Positions 26,934 through 35,714 of a DNA stretch of 45,549 nucleotides are shown one piece after another. The stretch lies in contig JBDSLU010000327.1 of assembly GCA_039916225.1 (NCBI GenBank), positions 1-45,549 of the forward strand. The letters run 5' to 3'. Every line of letters starts with the position of its first letter. The stretch's first letter is position 1. The DNA comes from JBDSLU01 sp039916225. Lineage in GTDB: Bacteria > Acidobacteriota > Vicinamibacteria > Vicinamibacterales > Vicinamibacteraceae. A program made the translations under genes and the position numbers. The notes below the pieces were generated by a model that was given only the letters and a program-made list of their open reading frames with translations, made no database searches and was not told the DNA's origin.

Positions 26934-27821
26934 TCATTCTACGCTGGGGCCGAATTGGGCCGTCAGCACGGGGACCAGGGCCGCCGCGACGCGGCGCTCG
27001 AGCGCGCGTCGATCCGACGTGTCCCCGGCGAACTCGTCGACCCAGACCTTGCGATCGCGCCGCGCGTCGACGAGGCGCACCTCGACCCACAGCCGCGACC
27101 CGGTGACCTGTATCCGCCCCTCGACGATCGCCTGGACGCCGAGCGTCGTGGCGATGGTCGAGAGCGGCACGCGCCGCTCGCGGAACGGCATCACGCTGGT
27201 CCGCGACGTCACCTCGACGGCGGGATGCCGGGCCAACTCGGCGATCAGGCCATCGGTCACCGCGTCGGCAAGCGCTTCGGGCACAACGTCGGGGCCTTCG
27301 TCGTAGCGGGCCAGCGGCAGCACGGCCACCTGGATCCGCGACGATGCCGACGCGGTGTTGCGGCCGATGACGTACCAGCCGGTGAGCACGGCGCCAAGGA
27401 GTGCGGCGACGGCCAGCGCGAACGGCAGCCATCGGTTCGAGCGAGACGAGGACGGAACGGCGCGCTCGGGCGCGCTCCCGGTCGCTGTCTCGAAGGCCGC
27501 GGCGTAACCGCCTTTGTCGACCCGGATGACGGTCGGGTCCAACCGACCCGGCCCCTCGTAGTACTCAGCCAGCTTGGACCGCAGGCGGCGCGCCTCGACG
27601 CGGACGATCGAGTCGAGACGAGGGTCGTAGTCCGACGGCCGGTCGAAGACCTCGGTGCCGACCCGGTACTCCTTGAGCTGGTCGCCTTCGCCGTCCAGCG
27701 TCCGTTCGACCACGAAGCGGAGGAACCGGCTGAGGCGATCGGCGTTGGCGAAGCCCGGGCTGGCGAGGATGCGTTCGAGCTGCACGCGGACGGCGTCCGC
27801 GTCGGGCGGCGAGGCGGACAT
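26934..27821 (-). CDS. Membrane signalling protein with TolB/FlgO-like output domain
   Basis: 295 aa from ATG 27821 (ATG 27845 also possible). Residues 1-115 form a helical N-terminal module (RVQLERILASPGFANADRLS, RFLRFVVERTLDGEGDQLKE, SIVRVEARRLRSKLAEYY) often found before adenylate cyclase, TPR or TolB-like domains in Acidobacteriota. One membrane helix lies near 140-155 (LPFALAVAALLGAVLTGW). The periplasmic part starts VAVLPLARYDEG and contains ADAVTDGLIAELARHP, LGVQAIVEGRI and VWVDEF, the FlgO/TolB N-domain pattern. It is divergent from the large beta-helix protein and may regulate it. Confidence 0.75.
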   Translation of the reverse strand: MSASPPDADAVRVQLERILASPGFANADRLSRFLRFVVERTLDGEGDQLKEYRVGTEVFDRPSDYDPRLDSIVRVEARRLRSKLAEYYEGPGRLDPTVIRVDKGGYAAAFETATGSAPERAVPSSSRSNRWLPFALAVAALLGAVLTGWYVIGRNTASASSRIQVAVLPLARYDEGPDVVPEALADAVTDGLIAELARHPAVEVTSRTSVMPFRERRVPLSTIATTLGVQAIVEGRIQVTGSRLWVEVRLVDARRDRKVWVDEFAGDTSDRRALERRVAAALVPVLTAQFGPSVE

Positions 27822-27939
27822 GCGCCCAGTATCGGCCAAAAACATGGCCCACGGACCGGGCGATCTGCCGCGATCTCACCGTCAGATCACCCCGCCCGAC
27901 GGGTTTGGTGCGGGCCGGCAACATGGAACACACTGCGCC

Positions 27940-30900
27940 GTGCTCACGCGCCTGTTCCTCTGCGTCCTTCTGTCAGCCGTGCCCCAAGCCGCAACCGCGG
28001 CGTCGGTCTTCACCGTGCGTCCCGACGACCCGGCGGCGGTCCACGTCGATGTCCCGGCGACGCAGCCGGCCGACGCCGATCACACCGCGTTGCTCCAGGC
28101 GGCGCTGGACCGGGCGGCCGCCAGCCCCGCTGGCGGCATCGTGCTGGTGCCATCCGGCCGTTACCGGGTGACACGCACGCTGATCGTCTGGCGGGCCGTC
28201 CGCCTCATCGGCTACGGCGCGACCCGTCCGGTCTTCGTGCTGCCCGAGCGCACGCCCGGTTTCCAGACCGGGCTCGGCGTGATGATGCACTTCACCAACG
28301 CCAGGCCCGGCGCCGGTGGCCCGGGCGGCCAGGGCAACCCGCCGCGCCTGCCGTTCCCACCGCCCGGGTTCGTGCCGGCGAACGAGAGCGTCCCGGACGC
28401 CAACCAGACGACGTTCTACTCGTCGATGATGAACGTCGACTTCGAGATCGGCGACGGCAACCCGGCGGCGGTCGCCGTCCGCTTCCACGTCGCGCAGCAC
28501 GGGATCCTGAGCGACATCGACTTCCGCATCGGGTCCGGGCTGGCCGGGATCATCGAGGTCGGCAACGTCGGGCAGCGCCTGCGCTTCGAGGGCGGCCGGT
28601 TCGGCATCATGGCGACCAGCACGTCGCCGTTCTGGCCCTACACCCTGATCGATTCGGTGTTCGAGGGCCAGCGCGAGGCGGCGATCCGCGAGCACCAGAC
28701 CGGCCTGACGGTGGTGCGCACGACGTTCCGCAACGTCCCGATCGGCATCAGCATCGACAAGGGCTACTCCGACAACCTGTGGCTGAAGGACGCGCGGTTC
28801 GAGCGCGTCGCCACCGCCGCGGTCGTCTTCGACCAGCCGCAGAACGCGCTGACCCAGATCGGGGCCGAAGGCGTCGTCTGCGACAACACGCCGGTCTTTG
28901 CGCGCGAGCGCAGCACCGGCCGCACCGCCGTGGGGCCGTCATCCGCTTATCGCGTCCGCCGCTTCCATCACGGGCTGTTCGTGCGCGGCAAGGACAGCAC
29001 CGGCCGCGTCGACGAGCTGTACGACGCCGAGCCGCTGACGACGGCGCCCGCACCGTTGCCGCCGGCGCTGCCCGCGCTGCCAGCCATGGAGCAGTGGATC
29101 AACGTGCGGACGCTCGGCGTGAAAGGTGACGGAAAGACCGACGACACCAAGGCGTTGCAGGCCGCCATCGACGGCACCCGCGCGCTCTATTTTCCGAGCG
29201 GCACCTACGTCGTCCGCGACACGATCACGCTCAAGCCGGACTCGGCGCTGATCGCGCTTCACCCGGCCACGACACGGATCGATCTGGCCGACCGGCTGGA
29301 CGCGTTCGCCGGCGTCGGCGAGCCGAAGGCGCTGCTGCAGGCGCCGCAGGGTGGTCGAACGATCGTCAGCGGCCTCGGCGTCTTCCCCGGCGGGACCAAC
29401 CCGCGGGCCACGGCGATCCTGTGGATGGCCGGCCGCGAGTCGTTCCTCAGCGACGTGATGATCCACTGGTCCGCCCAAGGCCCGCCCGGGCCGGGCGCGC
29501 GCGCGCGCTCCGGTGCCCAGTACCCGAGCGTCTGGGTCACCAAGGGCGGCGGCGGCACGTTCAACAGCATCTGGAGCGCTGCCACCAACGCGCAGTCAGG
29601 GTTCTACGTCTCCGACACGACGACGCCGGGCATCGTCTACGAGCTGTCGGCCGAGCATCACCTCTACGGAGAGATCAAACTGGATCGGGTCGAGAACTGG
29701 GAGTTCCACGGTCCGCAGACCGAGGAAGAGGTGTCGAGCAGCCCGGAGGCGGTCGCCTTCGAGATCAGCGACTCGAAGAACATCACCATCGCCAACTATC
29801 GCGCCTACCGTGTCACCCGCGGCTACAACCCGTTCCCGGCGGCGATCCGCGTCTACGGATCGAGCGGCATCCGTTTCCGCAACGTCTCGGTGAACGCCGA
29901 GCACGGCTACGGCGTCTGCGACGAGAGCGGCTGCGGCAGCAAACTGCGGTCGGGCAAGTTCGCCTTCGACAACGCCGTCGAGGACGTGACGACCGGCCGC
30001 GAGGTGCGCGAGCGCCTGTTCGCGGTGCTCGACCTGAACCCGGCCCTGCCGGCGTCGAATCGGTCCGACCAGTCGGCCGTACCGGTCCTGAAGGCCGCGG
30101 TCGAGAAGCTCGCCGGCGGCTTCCACTCGATCTCGGGCGCGGCCGTGGACGCGGCGGGCACCCTCTACTTCGCGGATCGCCATCAGCAGCGCATCTTCTC
30201 GTGGTCGCCGTCGGCGCATCTGAAGATCGTCCGCGATGCGCCCCTTGATGCCGTCAACCTCGGCGTCGATCGCGCCGGCAACGTGCTGGTGCTTTCGATG
30301 GCGGGTCGCGCCGGCACGGTCTACGCGTTTCGACCTGATGGCCCGCGTGACGCACTGACGGTCCTGCAGCCGCAGGCTCGGCCGGCCGCACCCGAGACGA
30401 CGTTTTTGCTGCCGTCGACCGTGTGGGCCGACGGCCAGTTCCGCAGCCATCTCGACCTGGTGACCTACGAGTACGAGACGCTGGCCGAGATGTTCACCCG
30501 CGAGGTGACGACGGGGCCGGACAAGGCCTACGTCTCGCCCGACGGCACGGTGGCGCTACCGGCCTTCCGGGTCTTCACGCAAGGCCCGGGTGGGGCCTAT
30601 CCCGGTATGGACGAGACGGGCTGGCGCTGGTCGCACGCCCTCGACACGTTCAGCCTGGTCCCGGCGCGTCCGGGCGAGCGCGTCTACCTGACGAGCGGGG
30701 CCGAGAACCGCATCTATCGCGGCGTGGTCGGCGCGGACGGCACGGTCTGGGACACGCAGGCGTTTGCCGAGCGAGGCGGGGAGAGCGTCGTCGCCGACCG
30801 GCAGGGCAACGTCTACGTCGCCAACGGCCAGATCTTCGTCTACCGGTCGACCGGTGAGCTGTCGGGGCGGATCGACGTCCCCGAGCGCCCGACCGGGCTC

Positions 30901-30975
30901 CGCTTCGGCGGACCCGATGGCCGGACGCTTTACGTGCTGACGCACCACTCGCTCTACCGGGTCCAGATCCGTTGA
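27940..30975 (+). CDS. Secreted tandem beta-helix (GH55/pectate-lyase-3 type) protein with C-terminal beta-propeller
   Basis: 1011 aa from GTG 27940, giving the signal peptide LTRLFLCVLLSAVPQAATA. The first beta-helix (about 25-370) has ALLQAALDRAAASPAGGIVL and VPSGRYRVTRTLIVW. The second starts near residue 385 with VRTLGVKGDGKTDDTKALQA and LYFPSGTYVVRDTI, the Pectate_lyase_3/GH55 signature. Residues about 720-1011 form SMP-30/NHL-like propeller repeats (GAAVDAAGTLYFADRHQQRI, LGVDRAGNVLVLSM, SVVADRQGNVYVANGQIFVY). GH55 enzymes are exo-beta-1,3-glucanases, but the catalytic residues cannot be assigned by eye. Glycan binding or cleavage outside the cell is likely. Confidence 0.82.
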   Translation: MLTRLFLCVLLSAVPQAATAASVFTVRPDDPAAVHVDVPATQPADADHTALLQAALDRAAASPAGGIVLVPSGRYRVTRTLIVWRAVRLIGYGATRPVFVLPERTPGFQTGLGVMMHFTNARPGAGGPGGQGNPPRLPFPPPGFVPANESVPDANQTTFYSSMMNVDFEIGDGNPAAVAVRFHVAQHGILSDIDFRIGSGLAGIIEVGNVGQRLRFEGGRFGIMATSTSPFWPYTLIDSVFEGQREAAIREHQTGLTVVRTTFRNVPIGISIDKGYSDNLWLKDARFERVATAAVVFDQPQNALTQIGAEGVVCDNTPVFARERSTGRTAVGPSSAYRVRRFHHGLFVRGKDSTGRVDELYDAEPLTTAPAPLPPALPALPAMEQWINVRTLGVKGDGKTDDTKALQAAIDGTRALYFPSGTYVVRDTITLKPDSALIALHPATTRIDLADRLDAFAGVGEPKALLQAPQGGRTIVSGLGVFPGGTNPRATAILWMAGRESFLSDVMIHWSAQGPPGPGARARSGAQYPSVWVTKGGGGTFNSIWSAATNAQSGFYVSDTTTPGIVYELSAEHHLYGEIKLDRVENWEFHGPQTEEEVSSSPEAVAFEISDSKNITIANYRAYRVTRGYNPFPAAIRVYGSSGIRFRNVSVNAEHGYGVCDESGCGSKLRSGKFAFDNAVEDVTTGREVRERLFAVLDLNPALPASNRSDQSAVPVLKAAVEKLAGGFHSISGAAVDAAGTLYFADRHQQRIFSWSPSAHLKIVRDAPLDAVNLGVDRAGNVLVLSMAGRAGTVYAFRPDGPRDALTVLQPQARPAAPETTFLLPSTVWADGQFRSHLDLVTYEYETLAEMFTREVTTGPDKAYVSPDGTVALPAFRVFTQGPGGAYPGMDETGWRWSHALDTFSLVPARPGERVYLTSGAENRIYRGVVGADGTVWDTQAFAERGGESVVADRQGNVYVANGQIFVYRSTGELSGRIDVPERPTGLRFGGPDGRTLYVLTHHSLYRVQIR

Positions 30976-31022
30976 TTTTTCGGGGATGTCACCGTTAGCT
31001 CACGCCTCCTCCCTCCCCGGAG

Positions 31023-31059
31023 CGGCGTCACACCGGCCAGAGTCGCAGCTGTGACGCCG
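31023..31059 (+). repeat. 10-bp perfect inverted repeat in the leader of the 31092 gene
   Basis: CGGCGTCACA (31023-31032) is followed after 17 nt by TGTGACGCCG (31050-31059). It lies 33 bp before the next start codon. It could be an operator or a 5' UTR hairpin. It has no U-tract, so a terminator for the preceding gene is less likely. Confidence 0.55.
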
Positions 31060-31091
31060 GGGAGGCCCGGCCTTAACCGAGGAGCTACATC

Positions 31092-31655
31092 ATGCGCATC
31101 CGCCACACGCTGTTCGCCGCCGCTTTCGCTGCCGTCTCGTTTGCGGCGACGCCCGCCGTCGCCGGGCCGCCGTTCATCTGCCACGCCTTCGAGCTGAGCG
31201 GCAACCCGTCGCTGCCATGGGGGAACGTCGCCGCCGCCGGCTGGAACAACCCCGACCCGACCTACGACGTGAGCAGGCTCACCGCCGACGTCACGCGCCT
31301 GCTGACGCCAGCGATGCCGGTGTCGGCGCGGATGGAGACACTGCGCCGGGCCACGATCTACGCGTCGCGCGATCGCGCCGTGGCGACCACGCTGCTCAAG
31401 ACCCTGGAGGCGAAGGCCAAGGCCAGCCCGGGCGATGCCAATGCGCTGTTCGACGCCGGCTTCCTGACCGAGGCGTACGGGCAGGCGTCGCGGGTCTACG
31501 AGTGGGACATGCTGGCCGGCCGCGCCAAGGAGCAGTGGACCTTCCGGAAGGAACCGGTCGGTACGGGGGTCACGCTGATCGACGCCGCCGTGGCACTGAA
31601 CCCGCCAGAGGCCGCCGACATGCGTCGCGCGCGATCGATGCTGGCCATGAAGTAG
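31092..31655 (+). CDS. Small secreted protein of unknown function
   Basis: 187 aa, ATG with a GAGGAG ribosome site 8 nt upstream. Clear signal peptide ending TPAVAGPP. Mature part has FICHAFELSGNPSLPWG near its start and then helical repeats (METLRRATIYASRDRAVATT, ANALFDAGFLTEAYGQAS), which look TPR/SEL1-like. I do not recognise a named family. The strong ribosome site suggests high expression. Confidence 0.75.
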   Translation: MRIRHTLFAAAFAAVSFAATPAVAGPPFICHAFELSGNPSLPWGNVAAAGWNNPDPTYDVSRLTADVTRLLTPAMPVSARMETLRRATIYASRDRAVATTLLKTLEAKAKASPGDANALFDAGFLTEAYGQASRVYEWDMLAGRAKEQWTFRKEPVGTGVTLIDAAVALNPPEAADMRRARSMLAMK

Positions 31656-31676
31656 CTACCGCCACAGCGGCAGCTC

Positions 31677-31704
31677 GCGGCCGCGCCTGAGGGGGCGCGG
31701 CCGC
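31677..31704. terminator. Strong GC hairpin between convergent genes
   Basis: GCGGCCGCGCC (31677-31687) pairs perfectly with GGCGCGGCCGC (31694-31704) around the loop TGAGGG. It sits 22 bp after the 31092 gene and 8 bp before the end of the convergent gene. No T-run follows on either strand, so it may act as an RNA 3'-end barrier rather than a classical intrinsic terminator. Confidence 0.6.
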
Positions 31705-31711
31705 CGACCAC

Positions 31712-32347
31712 TCAGTTGGAGCGTCGGGGCTCGCTGTCCGGGCTCGACGGCGTCGGCGGCGGGACGGCAGACCGGGTGGGCGCGGGCGTCAGCGCCGGCT
31801 CGAGCGCTTGCCGCCGCGCCGCCTGGACATCCGCGGCAAACTCGTCGGCTTGACCGCGCACGGCGTTGCGCACGCTCTCCTGCACCTTGGCCCGGGGCGC
31901 CAGCATGATCTGGCCCGTGTACCAGGTCTTGGCCCGGATCGACGACGTCGCCGTGGCGTCGAGGTAGACGTCCTGTATCGCCGCCGACGAGACATCGACG
32001 GCGCACGGGCCGCGGTCCTCACAGAGCACCGAGATCTGGAAGTAGAGCGCCGGCATCGACCCCGAGGCGTGGACGCGCAGGCCGTTGCGCAGCAGCTGCG
32101 ATTCGGCATCGGCCTGGATCAGATCGCGCGTCAGCGACGCCGTCTCGGCGTCGGGCGTCATGTCGTCGACCAGCACGCTGATGTCCTCGACGCGTTCGAG
32201 GGGGATCAGGCGCCCTTCGCCGGCCGGAGCGGCGTGTGCAGAAACGGGAACCGCGACAGGGAGCGGCACCGCAGCGATCGTGGTGCCCGCCAGGGCGAGC
32301 ACCACGACACGGGACCAGTGGGGGAGCCGGTCGGAAGCCAGACGCAT
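31712..32347 (-). CDS. Secreted protein of unknown function
   Basis: 211 aa from ATG 32347; the open frame runs to 32572 but upstream residues are not protein-like. The signal peptide SRVVVLALAGTTIAAVPLP is followed by a mature domain with ERVEDISVLVDDMTPDAETA, LIQADAESQLLRNGLRVH, LYFQISVLCEDRGPCAV and KVQESVRNAVRGQADEF, then a Pro-rich tail (TPAPTRSAVPPPTPSSPD). No family recognised. Two cysteines in LCEDRGPC may form a disulfide. Confidence 0.7.
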   Translation of the reverse strand: MRLASDRLPHWSRVVVLALAGTTIAAVPLPVAVPVSAHAAPAGEGRLIPLERVEDISVLVDDMTPDAETASLTRDLIQADAESQLLRNGLRVHASGSMPALYFQISVLCEDRGPCAVDVSSAAIQDVYLDATATSSIRAKTWYTGQIMLAPRAKVQESVRNAVRGQADEFAADVQAARRQALEPALTPAPTRSAVPPPTPSSPDSEPRRSN

Positions 32348-32558
32348 TCGGCGGTGTGCGGTGCAAGCGGGGTGCCACGCACACGTCGTGGAAACCGGGA
32401 AAAATCCCGGGAATATCAGGCGCTCAGGGCGCGCCCGCCGCAGCCTTCGGTTGTCCAAAGTCAGCCGTTCCGAGGACAACGGCCAGGGCCGGCGCGAGCC
32501 GGTCCAGGCAGAGGAGGCGTCGGGCCCACTACAATGCTGGGCGCAGTACACGCCTGAA

Positions 32559-34622
32559 ATGCCCCTCTTCACCCTGGATTCCGTCTCCGTCGCCTTCGGT
32601 CACCTGCCGCTCCTCGATCGCGTGGCCTTCCAGGTCGATCCTGGCGAGCGCGTCGCGGTCATCGGCCGCAACGGTACCGGCAAGTCGACCCTGCTCAAGA
32701 TCATCGCCGGCGCCATCCCGCCCGACGCCGGCACCGTGTGGCGTCAGCCCGGTGTCGTCGTGGCGCGCCTGGAGCAGGACGTGCCACTGGCCACCGACAA
32801 GCCGGTCTTCGATGTCGTCGCCGAGGGACTCGGCGCGCTCAGCGAGGTGGTCACCGCGTATCACCACGCCGCCCACGACGTCGCGCACGATGCGACACCG
32901 GCGGCGCTCGACCGCCTCGGCCGGTTACAGCACGAGCTCGACGAGCGCGACGGCTGGCGCCTCGAGGAGCGCGTCGAGATGGTGCTCGATCGCCTCGGCC
33001 TGCCGCGCGACGTGCCGGTCGACACGCTGTCGGGCGGCTGGCGCCGCCGCGTGCTGCTCGCCCGCGCGCTGGTGGCCCAGCCCGATGTCCTCGTCCTCGA
33101 CGAGCCGACCAACCATCTCGACATCGACGCCATCGCCTGGCTCGAAGCGTGGCTGCTCGACTACCCCGGCGCGCTCGTCTTCGTGACCCACGACCGTGTC
33201 TTCCTCGAACGCATCGCCACGCGCATCGTCGAGCTCGATCGCGGGCGCCTGACGTCGTGGCCCGGCGACTACGCGACCTTCACCCGCAAGAAGGAGGAGT
33301 GGCTCGAGAACGAGCGCCTCCAGTCGGCCAAGTTCGACAAGAAGCTGGCCGAAGAAGAAGTGTGGATCCGGCAGGGGATCAAGGCGCGGCGGACCCGCAA
33401 CGAAGGGCGCGTCAAGGCCCTCGAGGCGATGCGCCAGGAACGGGCCGATCGCCGCGAACGCATCGGTTCGGTCCGGCTGTCCGCGGAACGCGCCGAGTCC
33501 ACCGGCAAGATGGTGTTCGAGGCCGAAGGTGTGTCGAAGTCCTACGGCGACTCGACGATCGTGCGCGACCTGTCGCTTCGCGTGCAGCGCGGCGATCGCA
33601 TCGGACTGGTCGGCCCGAACGGCGCCGGCAAGACGACGCTGCTGCGGCTGCTTCTCGGCGACCTCGAGGCCGACGCCGGCGAGGTGCGGCGCGGCGCGAA
33701 CGTGCAGGTCGCCTACTACGATCAGCAGCGCGAGCAGCTCGATCCAGAACGCACTGTGTTCGACACGGTCGGCGACGGCAACGACACGGTCACCGTCAAC
33801 GGCGGCTCGAAGCACGTCCACGGCTACCTGCGCGACTTCCTCTTCTCGCCCGAGCGGGCGCGCTCGCCGGTCAAGGCGCTGTCGGGCGGCGAGCGCAACC
33901 GCCTGCTGCTGGCCCGGCTCTTCACCAAGCCGGCCAACGTCCTCGTGCTCGACGAGCCGACCAACGACCTCGATCTCGAGACGCTGGAACTGCTCGAGGC
34001 GGAACTCGTGGCCTGGACCGGCACGCTGCTGATCGTGAGCCACGATCGGCGCTTCCTCGACAACGTCGTCACCAGCATCCTCGTCTTCGAAGGCGAGGCC
34101 CGCGTCGAGGAATACGTCGGCGGCTACGCCGACTGGGAACGGTATCGACTGGCGATCGGCGCCTCGACGTCACTGGCCACGTCGCTGGTGAAACCGCGTG
34201 CCGACGCGGCGCCGGCCCAGACCACCACCACCGAGACCTCGACGCCGCCGGTCACGGCGCCGACCGCCACGACGAAGACCGCGGCACCTGCGCCGAAGGG
34301 GCCGGCCCCGGCGTCGGCCAAAGGGTCCCCGACCAAGGCCGCGCCGACCAAGGCCGGGCCAGCCAAGGCCGCGCCAACCGCGACGCCGTCGTCGGCGCGC
34401 GCCAAGCTGTCGTTCAAGGAGAAGGGCGAGCTGGCGGCGATGCCGGGCGTCATCGAGGCGCTCGAAGCGGAGCGCGACGCGCTGCGCGCCCGCACGTCCG
34501 CGGCGGACTTCTACAAGGAGTCGGCCGACGCGATCCGCACGGCGCTGGCGCGGCTCGCCGCGATCGATCCCGAGCTGACCGCGGCCTACGCCCGCTGGCA
34601 CGCGCTCGACGCGCGCGCGTGA
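32559..34622 (+). CDS. uup: ABC-F family ATPase Uup
   Basis: 687 aa from ATG 32559; the open frame reaches 32085 but the family starts here. Two NBDs: Walker A GRNGTGKST and GPNGAGKTT, signatures LSGGWRRRVLLARAL and LSGGERNRLLLARLF, Walker B VLVLDEPTNHLD and VLVLDEPTNDLD. The inter-domain P-site-tRNA-interaction linker is Lys/Glu/Arg-rich (KKEEWLENERLQSAKFDKKL). Residues about 545-615 are a Thr/Pro/Ala/Lys low-complexity linker with KAAPTKAGPAKAAP repeats. The Uup-type C-terminal coiled coil (SFKEKGELAAMPGVIEALEA) follows. Soluble, ribosome- or DNA-structure-associated. Confidence 0.93.
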   Translation: MPLFTLDSVSVAFGHLPLLDRVAFQVDPGERVAVIGRNGTGKSTLLKIIAGAIPPDAGTVWRQPGVVVARLEQDVPLATDKPVFDVVAEGLGALSEVVTAYHHAAHDVAHDATPAALDRLGRLQHELDERDGWRLEERVEMVLDRLGLPRDVPVDTLSGGWRRRVLLARALVAQPDVLVLDEPTNHLDIDAIAWLEAWLLDYPGALVFVTHDRVFLERIATRIVELDRGRLTSWPGDYATFTRKKEEWLENERLQSAKFDKKLAEEEVWIRQGIKARRTRNEGRVKALEAMRQERADRRERIGSVRLSAERAESTGKMVFEAEGVSKSYGDSTIVRDLSLRVQRGDRIGLVGPNGAGKTTLLRLLLGDLEADAGEVRRGANVQVAYYDQQREQLDPERTVFDTVGDGNDTVTVNGGSKHVHGYLRDFLFSPERARSPVKALSGGERNRLLLARLFTKPANVLVLDEPTNDLDLETLELLEAELVAWTGTLLIVSHDRRFLDNVVTSILVFEGEARVEEYVGGYADWERYRLAIGASTSLATSLVKPRADAAPAQTTTTETSTPPVTAPTATTKTAAPAPKGPAPASAKGSPTKAAPTKAGPAKAAPTATPSSARAKLSFKEKGELAAMPGVIEALEAERDALRARTSAADFYKESADAIRTALARLAAIDPELTAAYARWHALDARA

Positions 34623-34625
34623 TCG

Positions 34626-34786
34626 AGTGTCCCGAGTCAGAGATTCGCCGACATATCCCGGGCGGGGCATCCCGCCTCGCGGCGTTGCTCATCGCTCGCG
34701 TATGGCCGATACACTTACTCTTCGCGCCTTGCGATCCGGGCGCCGCGCCCGGAACATTTGTCACCGAATCTCTGACTCCGGACACT
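34626..34786. mobile_element. MITE-like palindromic element with 28-bp terminal inverted repeats
   Basis: Left arm 34626-34653 begins AGTGTCCCGAGTCAG; right arm 34759-34786 is its reverse complement with 3 mismatches in 28. The 105-bp interior holds two further hairpins: GGCGGG/CCCGCC around GCAT (34661-34676) and TCCGGGCG/CGCCCGGA around CCG (34735-34753). No ORF. It begins 4 bp after the uup stop codon and ends 12 bp before the beta-lactamase start. No target-site duplication is obvious. Confidence 0.65.
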
Positions 34787-34797
34787 AGACTGCAGCC

Positions 34798-35691
34798 ATG
34801 CGTATTCGTGCATGTCTCGGCGTCGCGGCGGCGCTCGCGCTCGGGGTCGCCGCGGTCGCGGCGCAGCCGCCGGCCAAACCGTCGGCGCCCGTCAACCTCA
34901 CCAACGCGGACTGGACAACGCCGGCAGCGCCGTTCACCATCGTCGGTCCGATCCACTACGTCGGCACCAAGGATCTGGCCGCCTACCTGATTACCACGCC
35001 GGCCGGGCACATCCTGATCGACGGCGCCGTGCCGAGCATGGCCGGCGAGATCGAGAAATCGATCGGCGCGCTCGGCTTCAAGCCGCAGGACATCAAGATC
35101 CTGCTGACCACGCAGGCCCACTTCGATCACGTCGGCACGCTGGCGCACTTCCAGGCGCTGTCCAAGGCCAGCGTCCGGATCATGAAGGGCGACGACACGC
35201 TGGTCGCCGACGGCGGCGCCTCCGACTACCTGTTCGGGAGTCGCGCCGAGGCTCACTTCGCGCCGGTCAAGGTCGACGTCGTGCTGAAGGACGGCGACGT
35301 GATCACGCTCGGCAACGTGTCGCTGACCGCGTTGCGGACGCCGGGCCACACGCCGGGCTGCGCGACCTACACGATGCGCGTCACCGACGGCGGGAAGACC
35401 TACGCCGTGGTGTTCCCGGGCAGCACCACGGTGAACCCGGGGACGCGGCTGGTGAAGAATCCGTCCTACCCGGGCATCGCCGACGACTTCCGCGCCACGT
35501 TCGCGCGGCTGGCGTCGCTGCAGCCGGACATCTTCCTCAGCGCCCACGCCAGCGCCTTCGATCTCGAGGGCAAGCGGGCCCGGATGAAGACCGAAGGGGC
35601 TGCCGCGTTCGTCGATCCCGCCGGCTACGTCCGCCTGCACGCGCAGAAGCGCGAGGCGTTCGAAGCCGCGGTGAAGAGCGAAGGTCAGTAA
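34798..35691 (+). CDS. bla: Subclass B3 metallo-beta-lactamase, Gln116-type zinc site
   Basis: 297 aa with signal peptide (ALALGVAAVAAQPP). The zinc motif is TTQAHFDHVG: Q106, H108, D110, H111; then H184 in TPGHTPGC and H250 in FLSAHASAF. In B3 numbering these are Gln116, His118, Asp120, His121, His196 and His263, so His116 is replaced by Gln as in GOB-type enzymes. LVKNPSYPGIADDFRATF is the usual B3 element before the last helix. Family members hydrolyse beta-lactams in the periplasm; activity here is unproven. Its upstream region is the MITE-like repeat, whose right arm carries TTGTCA, 17 bp, GACACT. Confidence 0.88.
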   Translation: MRIRACLGVAAALALGVAAVAAQPPAKPSAPVNLTNADWTTPAAPFTIVGPIHYVGTKDLAAYLITTPAGHILIDGAVPSMAGEIEKSIGALGFKPQDIKILLTTQAHFDHVGTLAHFQALSKASVRIMKGDDTLVADGGASDYLFGSRAEAHFAPVKVDVVLKDGDVITLGNVSLTALRTPGHTPGCATYTMRVTDGGKTYAVVFPGSTTVNPGTRLVKNPSYPGIADDFRATFARLASLQPDIFLSAHASAFDLEGKRARMKTEGAAAFVDPAGYVRLHAQKREAFEAAVKSEGQ

Positions 35692-35714
35692 GACGCTGGA
35701 TCGAAGACGCTGGA

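Noticed and set aside
31677..31704. Calling the 11-bp hairpin a classical rho-independent terminator
   Set aside because: Stem is perfect but no T-run follows on either strand, so it is listed only as a probable bidirectional 3'-end hairpin.
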